Of a stretch of DNA of 21,318 nt, positions 6,689-14,903 are shown piece after piece; the first letter of the stretch is position 1, and the number at the start of each line of letters is the position of its first letter. The stretch covers positions 1 to 21,318 of the forward strand of contig JAISPI010000002.1 of the NCBI GenBank assembly GCA_031275075.1. Direction: 5' to 3'. The notes beneath the pieces are model-generated. The model searched no databases and had not been told where the DNA came from. It worked only from the letters and a program-made list of their open reading frames with translations. This DNA is from Burkholderiales bacterium (lineage in GTDB: Bacteria; Pseudomonadota; Gammaproteobacteria; Burkholderiales; Casimicrobiaceae). The translations under genes and the position numbers were made by a program.

Positions 6689-7894
6689 ATGGCAAAAACA
6701 CAATACGAAGTTGGCGAGGCCGGGCAAGAGATTTCCGAGCCGGATGACGGCGGCTACGGCGGCGACGATGAAGCGCAGGCGGCGGCGAAACGCGCTAAAA
6801 AAATCTTAATTCGGCGACCGGGGATGGTGGCCGGACGAATGCATTGGCGCGATGGGCGCAACGTCAAGACCTGGCGATACGCGGCGCAACTGGCGTTCGT
6901 TTTGTTGAATGCGTATTTATGCGTGCAGTTTTATCTTTGGGTGCGTTACTACGAAACCGGCGGCGCCACACTCAAAGTGGCGCGTCCGGCCGGCGTCGAA
7001 GGCTGGTTGCCAATCGCCGGGTTGATGAATCTCAAGTACGCGCTGACGACGTTTGAGATTCCACCGATTCATCCGGCGGCGATGTTTTTGCTGGCGGCTT
7101 TTCTGCTGGTCAGCGTGTTGTTCAAAAAAGCGTTTTGTTCGTGGTTGTGTCCGGTCGGCACATTGTCGGAAATGTTGTGGCAATTAGGGAAACGGATTTT
7201 CGGACGCAACTTTCTGATGCCGCGCTGGCTCGATGTGCCGCTGCGGGCGCTCAAATATCTTTTGATGGCGGTGTTTTTGTATGTGGCGGTAACGATGTCC
7301 GCGGAAGCGATCGAAGCATTCATGCGCTCACCGTATGGGCTGATTGCCGACGTAAAGATGCTGAATTTCTTCCGGTACATAAGCAGCACGGCGCTGGTTA
7401 CGATAGCCGTTCTGGTTATCGGCAGCGTCTTTATACAAAACCTGTGGTGTCGTTATCTGTGTCCGTATGGCGCGTTGCTGGGGTTGGTGTCGATGCTGTC
7501 GCCGTTCAAAATCCGGCGCGATGCGGAGGCGTGCATCGACTGCGCCAAATGTGCGAAAGCCTGTCCGGCGCAGTTGCCGGTTGACCGGAAATTGCAAATT
7601 CGTTCTGCCGAATGCACCGGCTGCCAGTCGTGCGTGACGGTGTGCCCGGCGCGGGATGCGCTTCAGTTTTCGTTGCGTCCGGGCGGGAAAGGCGCGGCCA
7701 ATGGTGACGTTGACGGTATTGCCCGCCGCTGGCGCAGGCGGGTGTTATCGGGCGCGATGTTGACGCTGTTGCTCGTCCTGGTGATCGGCGGCGTGATCGG
7801 CGCGGCAAAGGGGTCAGGACATTGGCAAACGGTGTTGCCGGAGGCGGTATATCAACAATTGGTGCCATTGGCGCAGCGGTTGGCGCATCCGTAG
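6689..7894 (+). CDS. Membrane-bound 4Fe-4S polyferredoxin, NapH-like
   Basis: This 401-residue electron-transfer membrane protein resembles NapH and the C-terminal half of NosR, which pass electrons between the quinol pool and periplasmic or cytoplasmic partners. An acidic, Gly-rich N-terminal tail (~40 residues) precedes several membrane helices. Two membrane-associated CxxxCP motifs are present, FCSWLCPVG (Cys150/154) and WCRYLCPYG (Cys254/258). Two ferredoxin motifs follow, CIDCAKCAKACP (Cys282-292) and CTGCQSCVTVCP (Cys309-319), then a last helix and a short tail. ATG 6689 is chosen because the open frame upstream of it (from 6629) lacks any family character; no good ribosome-binding site is visible. 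No nap, nos or cco genes are nearby, so the partner is unknown. It lacks the long C-terminal domain of CcoG. Confidence 0.85.
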   Translation: MAKTQYEVGEAGQEISEPDDGGYGGDDEAQAAAKRAKKILIRRPGMVAGRMHWRDGRNVKTWRYAAQLAFVLLNAYLCVQFYLWVRYYETGGATLKVARPAGVEGWLPIAGLMNLKYALTTFEIPPIHPAAMFLLAAFLLVSVLFKKAFCSWLCPVGTLSEMLWQLGKRIFGRNFLMPRWLDVPLRALKYLLMAVFLYVAVTMSAEAIEAFMRSPYGLIADVKMLNFFRYISSTALVTIAVLVIGSVFIQNLWCRYLCPYGALLGLVSMLSPFKIRRDAEACIDCAKCAKACPAQLPVDRKLQIRSAECTGCQSCVTVCPARDALQFSLRPGGKGAANGDVDGIARRWRRRVLSGAMLTLLLVLVIGGVIGAAKGSGHWQTVLPEAVYQQLVPLAQRLAHP

Positions 7895-8135
7895 TTGCTG
7901 CGACAGACGGCCGAGAATGTTACGTATGCATAACGGGAGTTGCGTAAGCGTTATTAAATCGCGCCGGGCAGCGGACTGCCGTCCGGCGCGGCGCGTGACC
8001 CGGGACAACGCCGCAGCCCCTTATTAATATGCAGTTGTAGGAGCGCCTTCCGAGCAGGGCGTTTGGTGCAGGACATGCCAAAAAGATCATGACAAAAAGA
8101 CTAGCTTTTTCTTTGGAATGAAGTGACAAAATCGG
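7895..8135. other. Intergenic region between polyferredoxin gene and atp promoter
   Basis: No gene is seen here. It holds a GC-rich interrupted inverted repeat (GCGCCGG at 7961-7967 with CCGGCGC at 7983-7989). A sequence TGTAGGAGCG near 8037-8046 resembles the head of REP elements known from other proteobacteria. A short A/T-rich stem follows (AAAAAG 8094-8099 with CTTTTT 8105-8110). Either stem could end the upstream transcript, but neither has the full shape of an intrinsic terminator. Confidence 0.4.
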
Positions 8136-8164
8136 TTGCGGGACGTCACAAAAGCACTTACAAT
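8136..8164 (+). promoter_or_regulatory. Probable sigma-70 promoter of the atp operon
   Basis: TTGCGG (8136-8141) and TACAAT (8159-8164) are separated by exactly 17 bases. The -10 matches the consensus at 5 of 6 positions, the -35 only in TTG. Transcription would start near 8171, giving a leader of about 68 bases before atpI ATG 8239. This is the best promoter-like pair I found before the operon; it is not proof of use. Confidence 0.5.
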
Positions 8165-8238
8165 TCCGCGAATATTTGAGTACGCCGGTCGGAAATGGCG
8201 GGCGGACAAGAGTTTGGCGGGCAAAAAACAGGCGGCAG

Positions 8239-8634
8239 ATGCAAATCCCTTTGGACTTCCAGCCGGTAAAAGCAGCACTTTACTGGCAAGTGGGTTTGAC
8301 GCTGATGGCCATGATCGTCGGCGGTTTGTGGGCGGGCGTGCATGGCGCGGTGTCGGCGGCCATCGGCGGCGGGATCAGTGTTTTGGCCAATGCCGGTTAC
8401 ACCTGGGTGATGCGGCGAGGGTCGCGTCCGCAATCGGCGAAAGCGGCGTTGATCGCGTTGCTCCGGGCGGAAGCGGTCAAGTTGACGCTGGTGCTGATAC
8501 TCTTGTTTTTGACGTTAACCTTTTATAAAGGCATTCAAATCGTCGTTTTTTTCGTTACGTTTTTCATCACCGTGTTGGCTTTCAGTGCTGCGTTTTTGCA
8601 GCAAGGCGCGGACAAAACGGAACAGAACGAATGA
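8239..8634 (+). CDS. atpI: ATP synthase accessory protein AtpI
   Basis: Small membrane protein encoded at the head of many atp operons, thought to help assemble the c-ring or take part in cation supply. From ATG 8239 it has 131 residues, the usual length. Hydrophobic segments start at about residues 12, 34, 75 and 97, fitting four membrane helices. The pattern GGLWAGVHGAVSAAIGGGISVLANA is typical of the family. The frame is also open to a TTG at 8176, but that would begin only about 5 bases from the predicted transcription start, so 8239 is preferred. The ribosome-binding site (AGGCGG) is weak and close. It is followed by atpB after 16 bases. Confidence 0.88.
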   Translation: MQIPLDFQPVKAALYWQVGLTLMAMIVGGLWAGVHGAVSAAIGGGISVLANAGYTWVMRRGSRPQSAKAALIALLRAEAVKLTLVLILLFLTLTFYKGIQIVVFFVTFFITVLAFSAAFLQQGADKTEQNE

Positions 8635-8650
8635 GGATTGAGAGCGTAAA

Positions 8651-9574
8651 ATGGCGACAGGCGCGTTGACTTCGACAGAATACATCAAGCATCACCTGCA
8701 AAACCTGACGTGCGGGTTGCAGGACGGCGGTTTCCATTGCGCGCACAGCGCGGCAGAAGCAAAAGAGATGGGTTTCTGGGCGATCAATGTTGATACGCTC
8801 GGCATGTCGCTGGTGCTGGGTTTGTTTTTCCTCTTTTTATTCCGTTACGTTGCGAAGAAAGCCACTTCGGGCGTTCCGGGCGGCTTGCAGAATTTTGTTG
8901 AAGTCATGATCGAGTTCATCGACAACAGCGTACGCGGATCATTCACCGGCCGCAATCCGCTGGTGGCGCCGCTGGCATTGACGATTTTCATCTGGATTTT
9001 TCTGATGAATCTGATGGATCTGGTGCCGATCGACTTTATTCCGCTTGCCATGCAGGCAATGGGGCTCAGCCACTTCAAGCTGGTTCCGACGACCGACCCG
9101 AACGCGACCATTGGCTTGGCGCTAGGTGTTTTCATCCTGGTGCTTTTCTACAGCTTCAAGATGAAAGGCGTTGGCGGCTTTATCGGCGAGCTGACGCTGC
9201 ATCCGTTCTGTAGTTTTTGTTTGCCGGTGAAATTTTCTCTGAGCCCCGGCAATCTGCTGCGGATACTGGCGCTGATCATTTTGATACCGGTGAACTTCAT
9301 TCTGGAATTCGTCAACCTGATCGCCAAGCCCGTTTCGCTGGCGTTGCGTTTGTTTGGCAACATGTATGCGGGCGAGATGATTTTTATCCTGCTCGCGCTG
9401 ATGGGCGGCGCTTGGGCGGGCGCATCAATTGCCAATGTGACGCTGTTCGGTTCGCAAGTGCTGCTGTCACTGGCCTGGGGCATTTTCCACATTCTGATTA
9501 TCACGCTGCAAGCGTTTATTTTCATGACGCTGACCATTGTTTATCTCGACATGGCGCATCAGGAACACCACTAA
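8651..9574 (+). CDS. atpB: F1Fo ATP synthase subunit a (AtpB), with an unusual internal insertion
   Basis: Stator subunit a of the membrane Fo sector, forming the proton half-channels against the c-ring. The protein has 307 residues, compared with 271 in E. coli. The essential arginine is in LALRLFGNMYAGE (Arg233). Helices before it include the MNLMDLVPIDFIP segment. Between HPF (residues 184-186) and the canonical IPVNFILE (212-219) lie about 20 extra residues beginning CSFCLPVKFSLS. LPVKFSLS (191-198) looks like a second copy of IPVNFILE, 63 bases apart in DNA, so an internal duplication is suspected. The frame is intact throughout and the C-terminus (IVYLDMAHQEHH) is normal, so the protein is probably functional. 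Confidence 0.96.
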   Translation: MATGALTSTEYIKHHLQNLTCGLQDGGFHCAHSAAEAKEMGFWAINVDTLGMSLVLGLFFLFLFRYVAKKATSGVPGGLQNFVEVMIEFIDNSVRGSFTGRNPLVAPLALTIFIWIFLMNLMDLVPIDFIPLAMQAMGLSHFKLVPTTDPNATIGLALGVFILVLFYSFKMKGVGGFIGELTLHPFCSFCLPVKFSLSPGNLLRILALIILIPVNFILEFVNLIAKPVSLALRLFGNMYAGEMIFILLALMGGAWAGASIANVTLFGSQVLLSLAWGIFHILIITLQAFIFMTLTIVYLDMAHQEHH

Positions 9575-9615
9575 CCTCGAATATTTGTTTGATTTTTTAA
9601 CAGGAGACTCAAAAG

Positions 9616-9855
9616 ATGGAACTCGCAACCTCGCTGCTTTATATCGCTGGCGCTTTGATGCTGGGTCTGGGCGCCTTGGGCGCAGCCGTCGGCGTCGGCA
9701 TCCTTGGAGGCCGTTTTCTGGAAGGCGCAGCGCGTCAACCGGAGTTGATCCCGATGCTGCGCATCCAGTTCTTTATTGTGATGGGCTTGGTTGATGCGGT
9801 GCCGATGATTTCCGTTGGTATTGCCATGTTCGTCCTGTTTGGGGTGGCAGGGTAA
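9616..9855 (+). CDS. atpE: F1Fo ATP synthase subunit c (AtpE)
   Basis: Proteolipid that forms the rotating c-ring. The 79-residue protein is a hairpin of two helices: a Gly/Ala-rich first helix (GLGALGAAVGVGILGG, residues 17-32), the polar loop ARQPELIP (39-46), and a second helix carrying the ion-binding carboxylate Asp60 in MGLVDAVPMI. This matches the E. coli proton-binding site (GLVDAIPMI), and no sodium-type ligand set is evident, so protons are the likely coupling ion. A strong ribosome-binding site AGGAG (9602-9606) lies 9 bases before the ATG, fitting the high copy number needed. Confidence 0.97.
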   Translation: MELATSLLYIAGALMLGLGALGAAVGVGILGGRFLEGAARQPELIPMLRIQFFIVMGLVDAVPMISVGIAMFVLFGVAG

Positions 9856-9899
9856 ATCCCGATGAGTCGTCGTTTTCAACGAGCGGAAAAGGTTTTTGC

Positions 9900-10370
9900 A
9901 TGAATATCAATGCGACCCTAATCGGTCAGGCGATCATGTTTGCCATATTCGTCTGGTTCTGTATGAAGATAATCTGGCCGCCGGTCATCCGTGCGCTGGA
10001 GGCGCGGAAGCAGCGGATCGCCGACGGTCTGGCTGCCGCAGAACGCGGCAAGCTCGACTTGGAATTGGCGGCAAAGCGTTCAGCGGAAGTGCTGCGTGAG
10101 GCCAAGGAAAAGGCCGCCGAGATCATCGCGCAAGGCGAGAAACTGAAGACGGAAACGCTCGATCAGGCCAAAGTCACTGCGCGTGATGAAGCCGAGCGCA
10201 TCATGATCGCGGCGCGAGCCGAGGTCGGACAGGAAGTCTCGCGGGCGCGCGAAACGTTGCGGCAACAGGTGGCGGATTTGGCGGTAGCTGGCGCGGCGAA
10301 GATTTTGCAGCGCGAAGTTGACGCAAAAGCGCATGCTGAATTGCTGTCGACGCTGAAACAGGAACTGTAA
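9900..10370 (+). CDS. atpF: F1Fo ATP synthase subunit b (AtpF)
   Basis: Peripheral stalk subunit linking Fo to F1, 156 residues as in E. coli. The N-terminus (MNINATLIGQAIMFAIFVWF) is the single membrane anchor, followed by the conserved WPPV near residue 26. The rest is a long charged, Ala-rich helix (AEVLREAKEKAAEII and similar) expected to form the right-handed coiled stalk dimer. There is one gene copy, so a b2 homodimer is expected. A small hairpin (TCGTT 9870-9874 with AACGA 9878-9882) lies in the gap after atpE. Its stop TAA overlaps the atpH ATG by one base. Confidence 0.97.
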   Translation: MNINATLIGQAIMFAIFVWFCMKIIWPPVIRALEARKQRIADGLAAAERGKLDLELAAKRSAEVLREAKEKAAEIIAQGEKLKTETLDQAKVTARDEAERIMIAARAEVGQEVSRARETLRQQVADLAVAGAAKILQREVDAKAHAELLSTLKQEL

Positions 10371-10906
10371 TGGCTGAACGACTGACCGTTGCCCGTCCTT
10401 ACGCCGAAGCGGTGTTTGCGCTGGCGGCAGAGGAAAACAAGCTGCCGCAGTGGCAGTCGGTGCTGGCGTTGTTGCGGGCGGTGAGCGAGGCGCCGAAAAT
10501 ACGTGCATTGCTCGGCGATCCGAAAACCGACGCTGCGGCCAAAATGAAAATGTTGGCGGACGTGTGCGGCGACGCGCTCGATGCCGGCGGACGGCGGTTG
10601 GTTGAAGTGTTGTTGCGATCCGGGCGGATGGGCTTGATGGCGGAAATCGAAACGCTTTTTTTGCAGCGCAAGAACGCGGCAGAAAACACGGTCGAAGCCA
10701 CCATCGAAACGGCGTTGCCGTTCGATGCGACGCAGGAAGCCGAGATACGGGCGGCGCTGGCCAAACACACGGGCAAGAAAGTAGACGCGCAGATCGCGGT
10801 TAATCCGGCGTTAATCGGCGGTACCCGAATCACGATTGGCGATACGGTAATTGATGCTTCTGTGCAGGGTCGGCTGGCGGCGATGGCGCGCGAGTTGAAA
10901 AACTGA
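10370..10906 (+). CDS. atpH: F1Fo ATP synthase subunit delta (AtpH)
   Basis: Delta subunit that seats on top of F1 and binds the b-stalk, 178 residues as usual. The N-terminal helical domain begins with the signature TVARPYAEAVFALA. The C-terminal part carries the conserved pattern VNPALIGGTRITIGDTVIDASVQGRLAAMA, typical of the end of delta. It starts in the stop codon of atpF (TAATG at 10368-10372), so translation is coupled. Confidence 0.96.
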   Translation: MAERLTVARPYAEAVFALAAEENKLPQWQSVLALLRAVSEAPKIRALLGDPKTDAAAKMKMLADVCGDALDAGGRRLVEVLLRSGRMGLMAEIETLFLQRKNAAENTVEATIETALPFDATQEAEIRAALAKHTGKKVDAQIAVNPALIGGTRITIGDTVIDASVQGRLAAMARELKN

Positions 10907-10923
10907 CTTTTTGAATTAAAGCG

Positions 10924-10937
10924 ATGCCCCAGGGCAT
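10924..10937. promoter_or_regulatory. Small palindrome in the atpH-atpA gap
   Basis: ATGCCC (10924-10929) and GGGCAT (10932-10937) are exact inverted repeats around CA; in RNA the likely fold is a 5-bp stem with a 4-base loop. It sits just before the atpA ribosome-binding site (GAGGA at 10943-10947) and could influence mRNA processing or initiation. No role is proven. Confidence 0.3.
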
Positions 10938-10951
10938 GACGTGAGGACACC

Positions 10952-12493
10952 ATGCAGTTGAATCCTTCTGAAATCAGCGAACTGATCAAAAACAAGATCC
11001 AGAATCTCGATACCCACACCGAGATCAAGACACAGGGAACCGTCATCTCCGTGACCGACGGCATCTGCCGCATTCACGGTTTGTCGGACGCCATGCAGGG
11101 CGAAATGCTGGAATTTCCCGGCAACGCTTTCGGTTTGGCGTTGAACCTTGAGCGCGACTCGGTCGGCGCCGTGGTGCTTGGAGAATACGAACACATTTCC
11201 GAGGGCGATACCGTCAAATGCACGGGCCGCATTCTGGAAGTGCCGGTGGGGCCGGAACTGATTGGCCGCGTCGTGGATTCGTTGGGGAAACCGATTGACG
11301 GCAAAGGTCCGGTCAACGCCAAAATGACGGACGTTATTGAGAAAGTAGCGCCCGGCGTGATCGCGCGGCAATCCGTGTCGCAGCCGGTGCAGACCGGACT
11401 GAAATCAATCGATGCGATGGTGCCGATTGGTCGCGGTCAGCGCGAATTGATCATCGGCGACCGCCAGACCGGCAAGACGGCAGTGGCTATCGATACCATC
11501 ATCAATCAAAAGGGCAAGAACCTGATTTGTGTTTACGTCGCGATCGGCCAGAAAGCGTCGTCGATCAAGAGCGTGATTCGCAAGCTGGAAGAGCACGGCG
11601 CGATGGAGTACACCATCGTGGTTGCGGCGTCGGCGTCCGATTCGGCGGCGATGCAATATATCGCGCCGTACGCTGGTTGCACGATGGGCGAATACTTCCG
11701 CGACCGTGGCCAAGACGCGCTGATCATTTACGACGACCTGACCAAACAAGCGTGGGCATACCGGCAAGTGTCGCTGTTGCTGCGCCGGCCGCCGGGTCGT
11801 GAAGCCTATCCGGGCGACGTGTTTTATTTGCACTCGCGTTTGCTTGAACGCGCCGCGCGGGTCAATGCCGATTATGTTGAAAAATTCACCAACGGTGCCG
11901 TCAAAGGCAAGACCGGCTCGCTGACGGCACTGCCGATCATCGAAACGCAGGCCGGTGACGTGACTGCGTTCGTGCCGACCAACGTGATTTCGATTACCGA
12001 CGGCCAAATCTTTTTGGAAACCGACCTGTTCAACTCTGGCATTCGCCCGGCGATTAACGCCGGTATTTCGGTGTCGCGGGTCGGTGGTGCGGCGCAAACC
12101 AAAGTGATCAAAAAGCTCGGCGGCGGCGTGCGTCTGGCGCTGGCGCAGTACCGCGAATTGGCGGCATTTGCGCAATTTGCTTCCGATCTCGACGACGTGA
12201 CCCGCAAGCAGTTGGATCGCGGACGCATGGTCACTGAGCTGATGAAGCAGCCGCAGTATGAACCGTTGCAGGTTTTTGAAATGACGTTGACGCTGTTTGC
12301 CGTCGAAAAAGGCTTCCTCGACGACGTGCCGGTTGAAAAAGCGCTGTCGTTTGAAAACGCGATGCGCCAATTCATGAAGAGCAACTACGGCGAGTTGATG
12401 AATCGCATTGAAGACAAGAAAGAGCTGGTTAGCGACGATGAAAAAGCGCTGACGGCAGCGATGGAAGACTTCAAGAGAACCGGCACTTACTAA
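10952..12493 (+). CDS. atpA: F1Fo ATP synthase subunit alpha (AtpA)
   Basis: Non-catalytic nucleotide-binding subunit of the F1 hexamer, 513 residues, the same length as in E. coli. The P-loop GDRQTGKT is at residues 169-176. Other conserved blocks are GRVVDSLGKPIDGKGP, ALIIYDDLTKQAWAYRQ, RRPPGREAYPGDVFYLHSRLLERAA and SITDGQIFLE. The tail ends NRIEDKKELVSDDEKALTAAMEDFK. The ribosome-binding site GAGGA (10943-10947) is 4 bases before the ATG. A long open frame on the opposite strand across this gene and the start of atpG is a codon-bias shadow. Confidence 0.98.
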   Translation: MQLNPSEISELIKNKIQNLDTHTEIKTQGTVISVTDGICRIHGLSDAMQGEMLEFPGNAFGLALNLERDSVGAVVLGEYEHISEGDTVKCTGRILEVPVGPELIGRVVDSLGKPIDGKGPVNAKMTDVIEKVAPGVIARQSVSQPVQTGLKSIDAMVPIGRGQRELIIGDRQTGKTAVAIDTIINQKGKNLICVYVAIGQKASSIKSVIRKLEEHGAMEYTIVVAASASDSAAMQYIAPYAGCTMGEYFRDRGQDALIIYDDLTKQAWAYRQVSLLLRRPPGREAYPGDVFYLHSRLLERAARVNADYVEKFTNGAVKGKTGSLTALPIIETQAGDVTAFVPTNVISITDGQIFLETDLFNSGIRPAINAGISVSRVGGAAQTKVIKKLGGGVRLALAQYRELAAFAQFASDLDDVTRKQLDRGRMVTELMKQPQYEPLQVFEMTLTLFAVEKGFLDDVPVEKALSFENAMRQFMKSNYGELMNRIEDKKELVSDDEKALTAAMEDFKRTGTY

Positions 12494-12529
12494 AACCGGC
12501 GTTAGCGCGAACGGTATAAGGCAAACACA

Positions 12530-13420
12530 ATGGCAGGCTCGAAAGAGATTCGCACCAAGATCAAAAGCGTGCAAAACACGCGCAAGATCACCAAGGCGAT
12601 GGAAATGGTGGCGGCGTCGAAGATGCGCAAAGCGCAGGATCGTATGCGCGCGTCGCGGCCGTATCTTGAGCGGATGTTTTACATTGCGTCGCACGTCGCC
12701 AAGGCCAACACCGAATACCGCCACCCGTTTCTGGTGCGTCGCGAAACCGTCAAACGTGTTGGTGCGGTGATCATCTCCACCGACAAAGGTTTGTGCGGCG
12801 GACTGAACACCAACTTGTTGCGGATGGTGTTGCAACAACACAAAGCGTGGAAAGCGCAGGGGCTGGAAGTCGATTATGTGGCGATCGGCAACAAGGGTCT
12901 GGGTTTTCTGTCACGTCTGGGCGCGAACGTCGTGTCCAGTGTCGTACACCTCGGTGATGTGCCGCACATCGACCGACTGGTCGGCCCGTTGAAGCCGCTG
13001 CTGGATGCGTATATTGAGGGCAACATTGATGAGATTCATGTGTTCTCGACAGGTTTCGTCAACACGATGAAACAGTTGGCGCGTCAGGACTTGCTGTTGC
13101 CTGTGCCGCCGGAATTCCGGACACCGACCGGCGAAGTGCGCAAAACCGAAGCACAGCACGGTTCGTGGGATTACATTTACGAGCCGGACGCCAAACCCTT
13201 GCTGGACGGCGTGATGCGCCGCTACATCGAAGCGGTGATCTTTCAGGTGTTGGCAGAAAACATGGCGTCGGAACAATCGGCGCGGATGGTGGCGATGAAA
13301 GCGGCGTCCGATAACGCCAACAAGATCATTAACGAATTGCAATTGATGTACAACAAAACACGGCAGGCAGCGATCACCCAGGAATTGACGGAAATCGTCG
13401 GCGGCGCCGCAGCGGTTTAA
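12530..13420 (+). CDS. atpG: F1Fo ATP synthase subunit gamma (AtpG)
   Basis: Central rotor shaft of F1, 296 residues. The N-terminal coiled-coil strand has the signature EIRTKIKSVQNTRKITKAMEMVAASKMRKAQ. The middle shows ISTDKGLCGGLNTNL. The C-terminal strand is NANKIINELQLMYNKTRQAAITQELTEIVGGAAA, as in all gamma subunits. The gap to atpA is 36 bases and the gap to atpD 72 bases; the latter holds two hairpins. Confidence 0.97.
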   Translation: MAGSKEIRTKIKSVQNTRKITKAMEMVAASKMRKAQDRMRASRPYLERMFYIASHVAKANTEYRHPFLVRRETVKRVGAVIISTDKGLCGGLNTNLLRMVLQQHKAWKAQGLEVDYVAIGNKGLGFLSRLGANVVSSVVHLGDVPHIDRLVGPLKPLLDAYIEGNIDEIHVFSTGFVNTMKQLARQDLLLPVPPEFRTPTGEVRKTEAQHGSWDYIYEPDAKPLLDGVMRRYIEAVIFQVLAENMASEQSARMVAMKAASDNANKIINELQLMYNKTRQAAITQELTEIVGGAAAV

Positions 13421-13435
13421 CGAAAGACAGGGAAA

Positions 13436-13473
13436 CGTATAAATTTTTATACGATTCACTATTGAGAGAATAG
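13436..13473. promoter_or_regulatory. Two adjacent hairpins in the atpG-atpD gap
   Basis: The first is a perfect palindrome, CGTATAAA (13436-13443) with TTTATACG (13446-13453) around TT. The second is CTATT (13459-13463) with AATAG (13469-13473) around GAGAG. They fill most of the only sizeable gap between F1 genes and end just before the strong atpD ribosome-binding site AGGAG (13479-13483). They may act as mRNA processing or stability elements, or as a regulator site; this is inference. Confidence 0.45.
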
Positions 13474-13492
13474 CGAGCAGGAGTCAGAAATA

Positions 13493-14890
13493 ATGAGCCA
13501 AGGAACCATAGTTCAGTGCATCGGCGCCGTGGTAGACGTTGAGTTTTCGCGCCAGGCCATGCCCAAAGTGTACGACGCGCTCAAGATGGACGAGATCGGG
13601 TTGACGCTGGAAGTCCAGCAGCAACTCGGTGACGGCATCGTGCGCACCATTGCGCTGGGCAGCTCTGACGGTTTGCGCCGCGGCATGAAAGTGGTGAACA
13701 CCGGCGCGCCGATTTCAGTGCCGGTCGGCACCAAATGCCTGGGTCGCATCATGGACGTGTTGGGGCGCCCGATCGACGAAGCCGGCCCGATTGGTGCCGA
13801 AAAGGCATTGTCGATCCATCGGTTGCCGCCGACGTTTGAAGATTTATCGCCATCGACCGAACTGCTCGAAACCGGCATCAAGGTGATCGACCTTGTCTGT
13901 CCGTTCGCCAAAGGCGGCAAGATCGGATTGTTCGGAGGCGCGGGTGTTGGCAAAACCGTCAACATGATGGAGTTGATCAACAACATCGCCAAAGCGCATA
14001 GCGGCTTGTCGGTATTCGCAGGCGTTGGTGAGCGCACTCGTGAGGGCAACGACTTTTATCACGAGATGAAAGACTCGAACGTGCTCGACAAAGTGGCGAT
14101 GGTGTACGGCCAGATGAACGAGCCGCCGGGCAACCGTTTGCGTGTGGCGCTGACCGGTCTGACCATGGCCGAATATTTCCGCGATGAAAAAGACTCTTCC
14201 GGAAAAGGCCGCGACGTACTCCTTTTTGTCGATAACATCTACCGCTTCACTCTGGCCGGTACCGAAGTGTCGGCATTGCTCGGTCGGATGCCGTCAGCGG
14301 TGGGTTATCAGCCGACGCTGGCCGAAGAAATGGGCAAACTGCAAGAACGGATCACCTCGACGAAAACCGGCTCGATCACTTCGATTCAAGCAGTGTACGT
14401 GCCGGCGGATGACTTGACCGACCCGTCGCCGGCGACCACCTTCGGCCACCTCGACGCCACCGTGGTGCTGTCGCGCGACATTGCGTCGCTGGGGATTTAT
14501 CCGGCGGTTGATCCGCTCGATTCGACCTCGCGGCAAGTCGATCCGCACATCATCGGCGAAGAGCATTACAAGACAACGCGCGCTGTTCAGCAGATGTTGC
14601 AGCGCTACAAAGAATTGCGCGACATCATTGCGATTCTGGGGATGGACGAACTGTCACCGGAAGACAAGCTGGTGGTGGCGCGGGCACGGAAAATACAACG
14701 CTTCCTGTCGCAGCCGTTCCATGTGGCTGAAGCGTTTACGAATGCGCCGGGCAAATATGTGCCGCTGAAAGAAACCATCCGCGGCTTCAACATGATTGTC
14801 AATGGCGAGTGTGACGAACTGCCGGAACAGGCGTTTTATATGGTGGGCGCTATCGAAGAAGCCTTCGAGAAAGCCAAGACCCTGCAATAA
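13493..14890 (+). CDS. atpD: F1Fo ATP synthase subunit beta (AtpD)
   Basis: Catalytic subunit of F1, 465 residues, standard for proteobacteria. The P-loop GGAGVGKT is at residues 148-155. The catalytic-glutamate block is GERTREGNDFYHEM. The Walker B segment is DVLLFVDNIYRFTLAG, followed by EVSALLGRMPSAVGYQPTLA. The C-terminal domain contains the DELSPEDKLVVARARKIQRFLSQPF block. No key residue is missing. It has the best-formed ribosome-binding site among the F1 genes (AGGAG, 9 bases before ATG). Confidence 0.98.
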   Translation: MSQGTIVQCIGAVVDVEFSRQAMPKVYDALKMDEIGLTLEVQQQLGDGIVRTIALGSSDGLRRGMKVVNTGAPISVPVGTKCLGRIMDVLGRPIDEAGPIGAEKALSIHRLPPTFEDLSPSTELLETGIKVIDLVCPFAKGGKIGLFGGAGVGKTVNMMELINNIAKAHSGLSVFAGVGERTREGNDFYHEMKDSNVLDKVAMVYGQMNEPPGNRLRVALTGLTMAEYFRDEKDSSGKGRDVLLFVDNIYRFTLAGTEVSALLGRMPSAVGYQPTLAEEMGKLQERITSTKTGSITSIQAVYVPADDLTDPSPATTFGHLDATVVLSRDIASLGIYPAVDPLDSTSRQVDPHIIGEEHYKTTRAVQQMLQRYKELRDIIAILGMDELSPEDKLVVARARKIQRFLSQPFHVAEAFTNAPGKYVPLKETIRGFNMIVNGECDELPEQAFYMVGAIEEAFEKAKTLQ

Positions 14891-14903
14891 AAGGAAACAC
14901 GTC

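Noticed and set aside
11405..12841. 478-codon minus-strand frame across atpA and atpG
   Set aside because: It is an antisense shadow of codon bias (His/Arg/Phe-rich) opposite highly conserved coding sequence.
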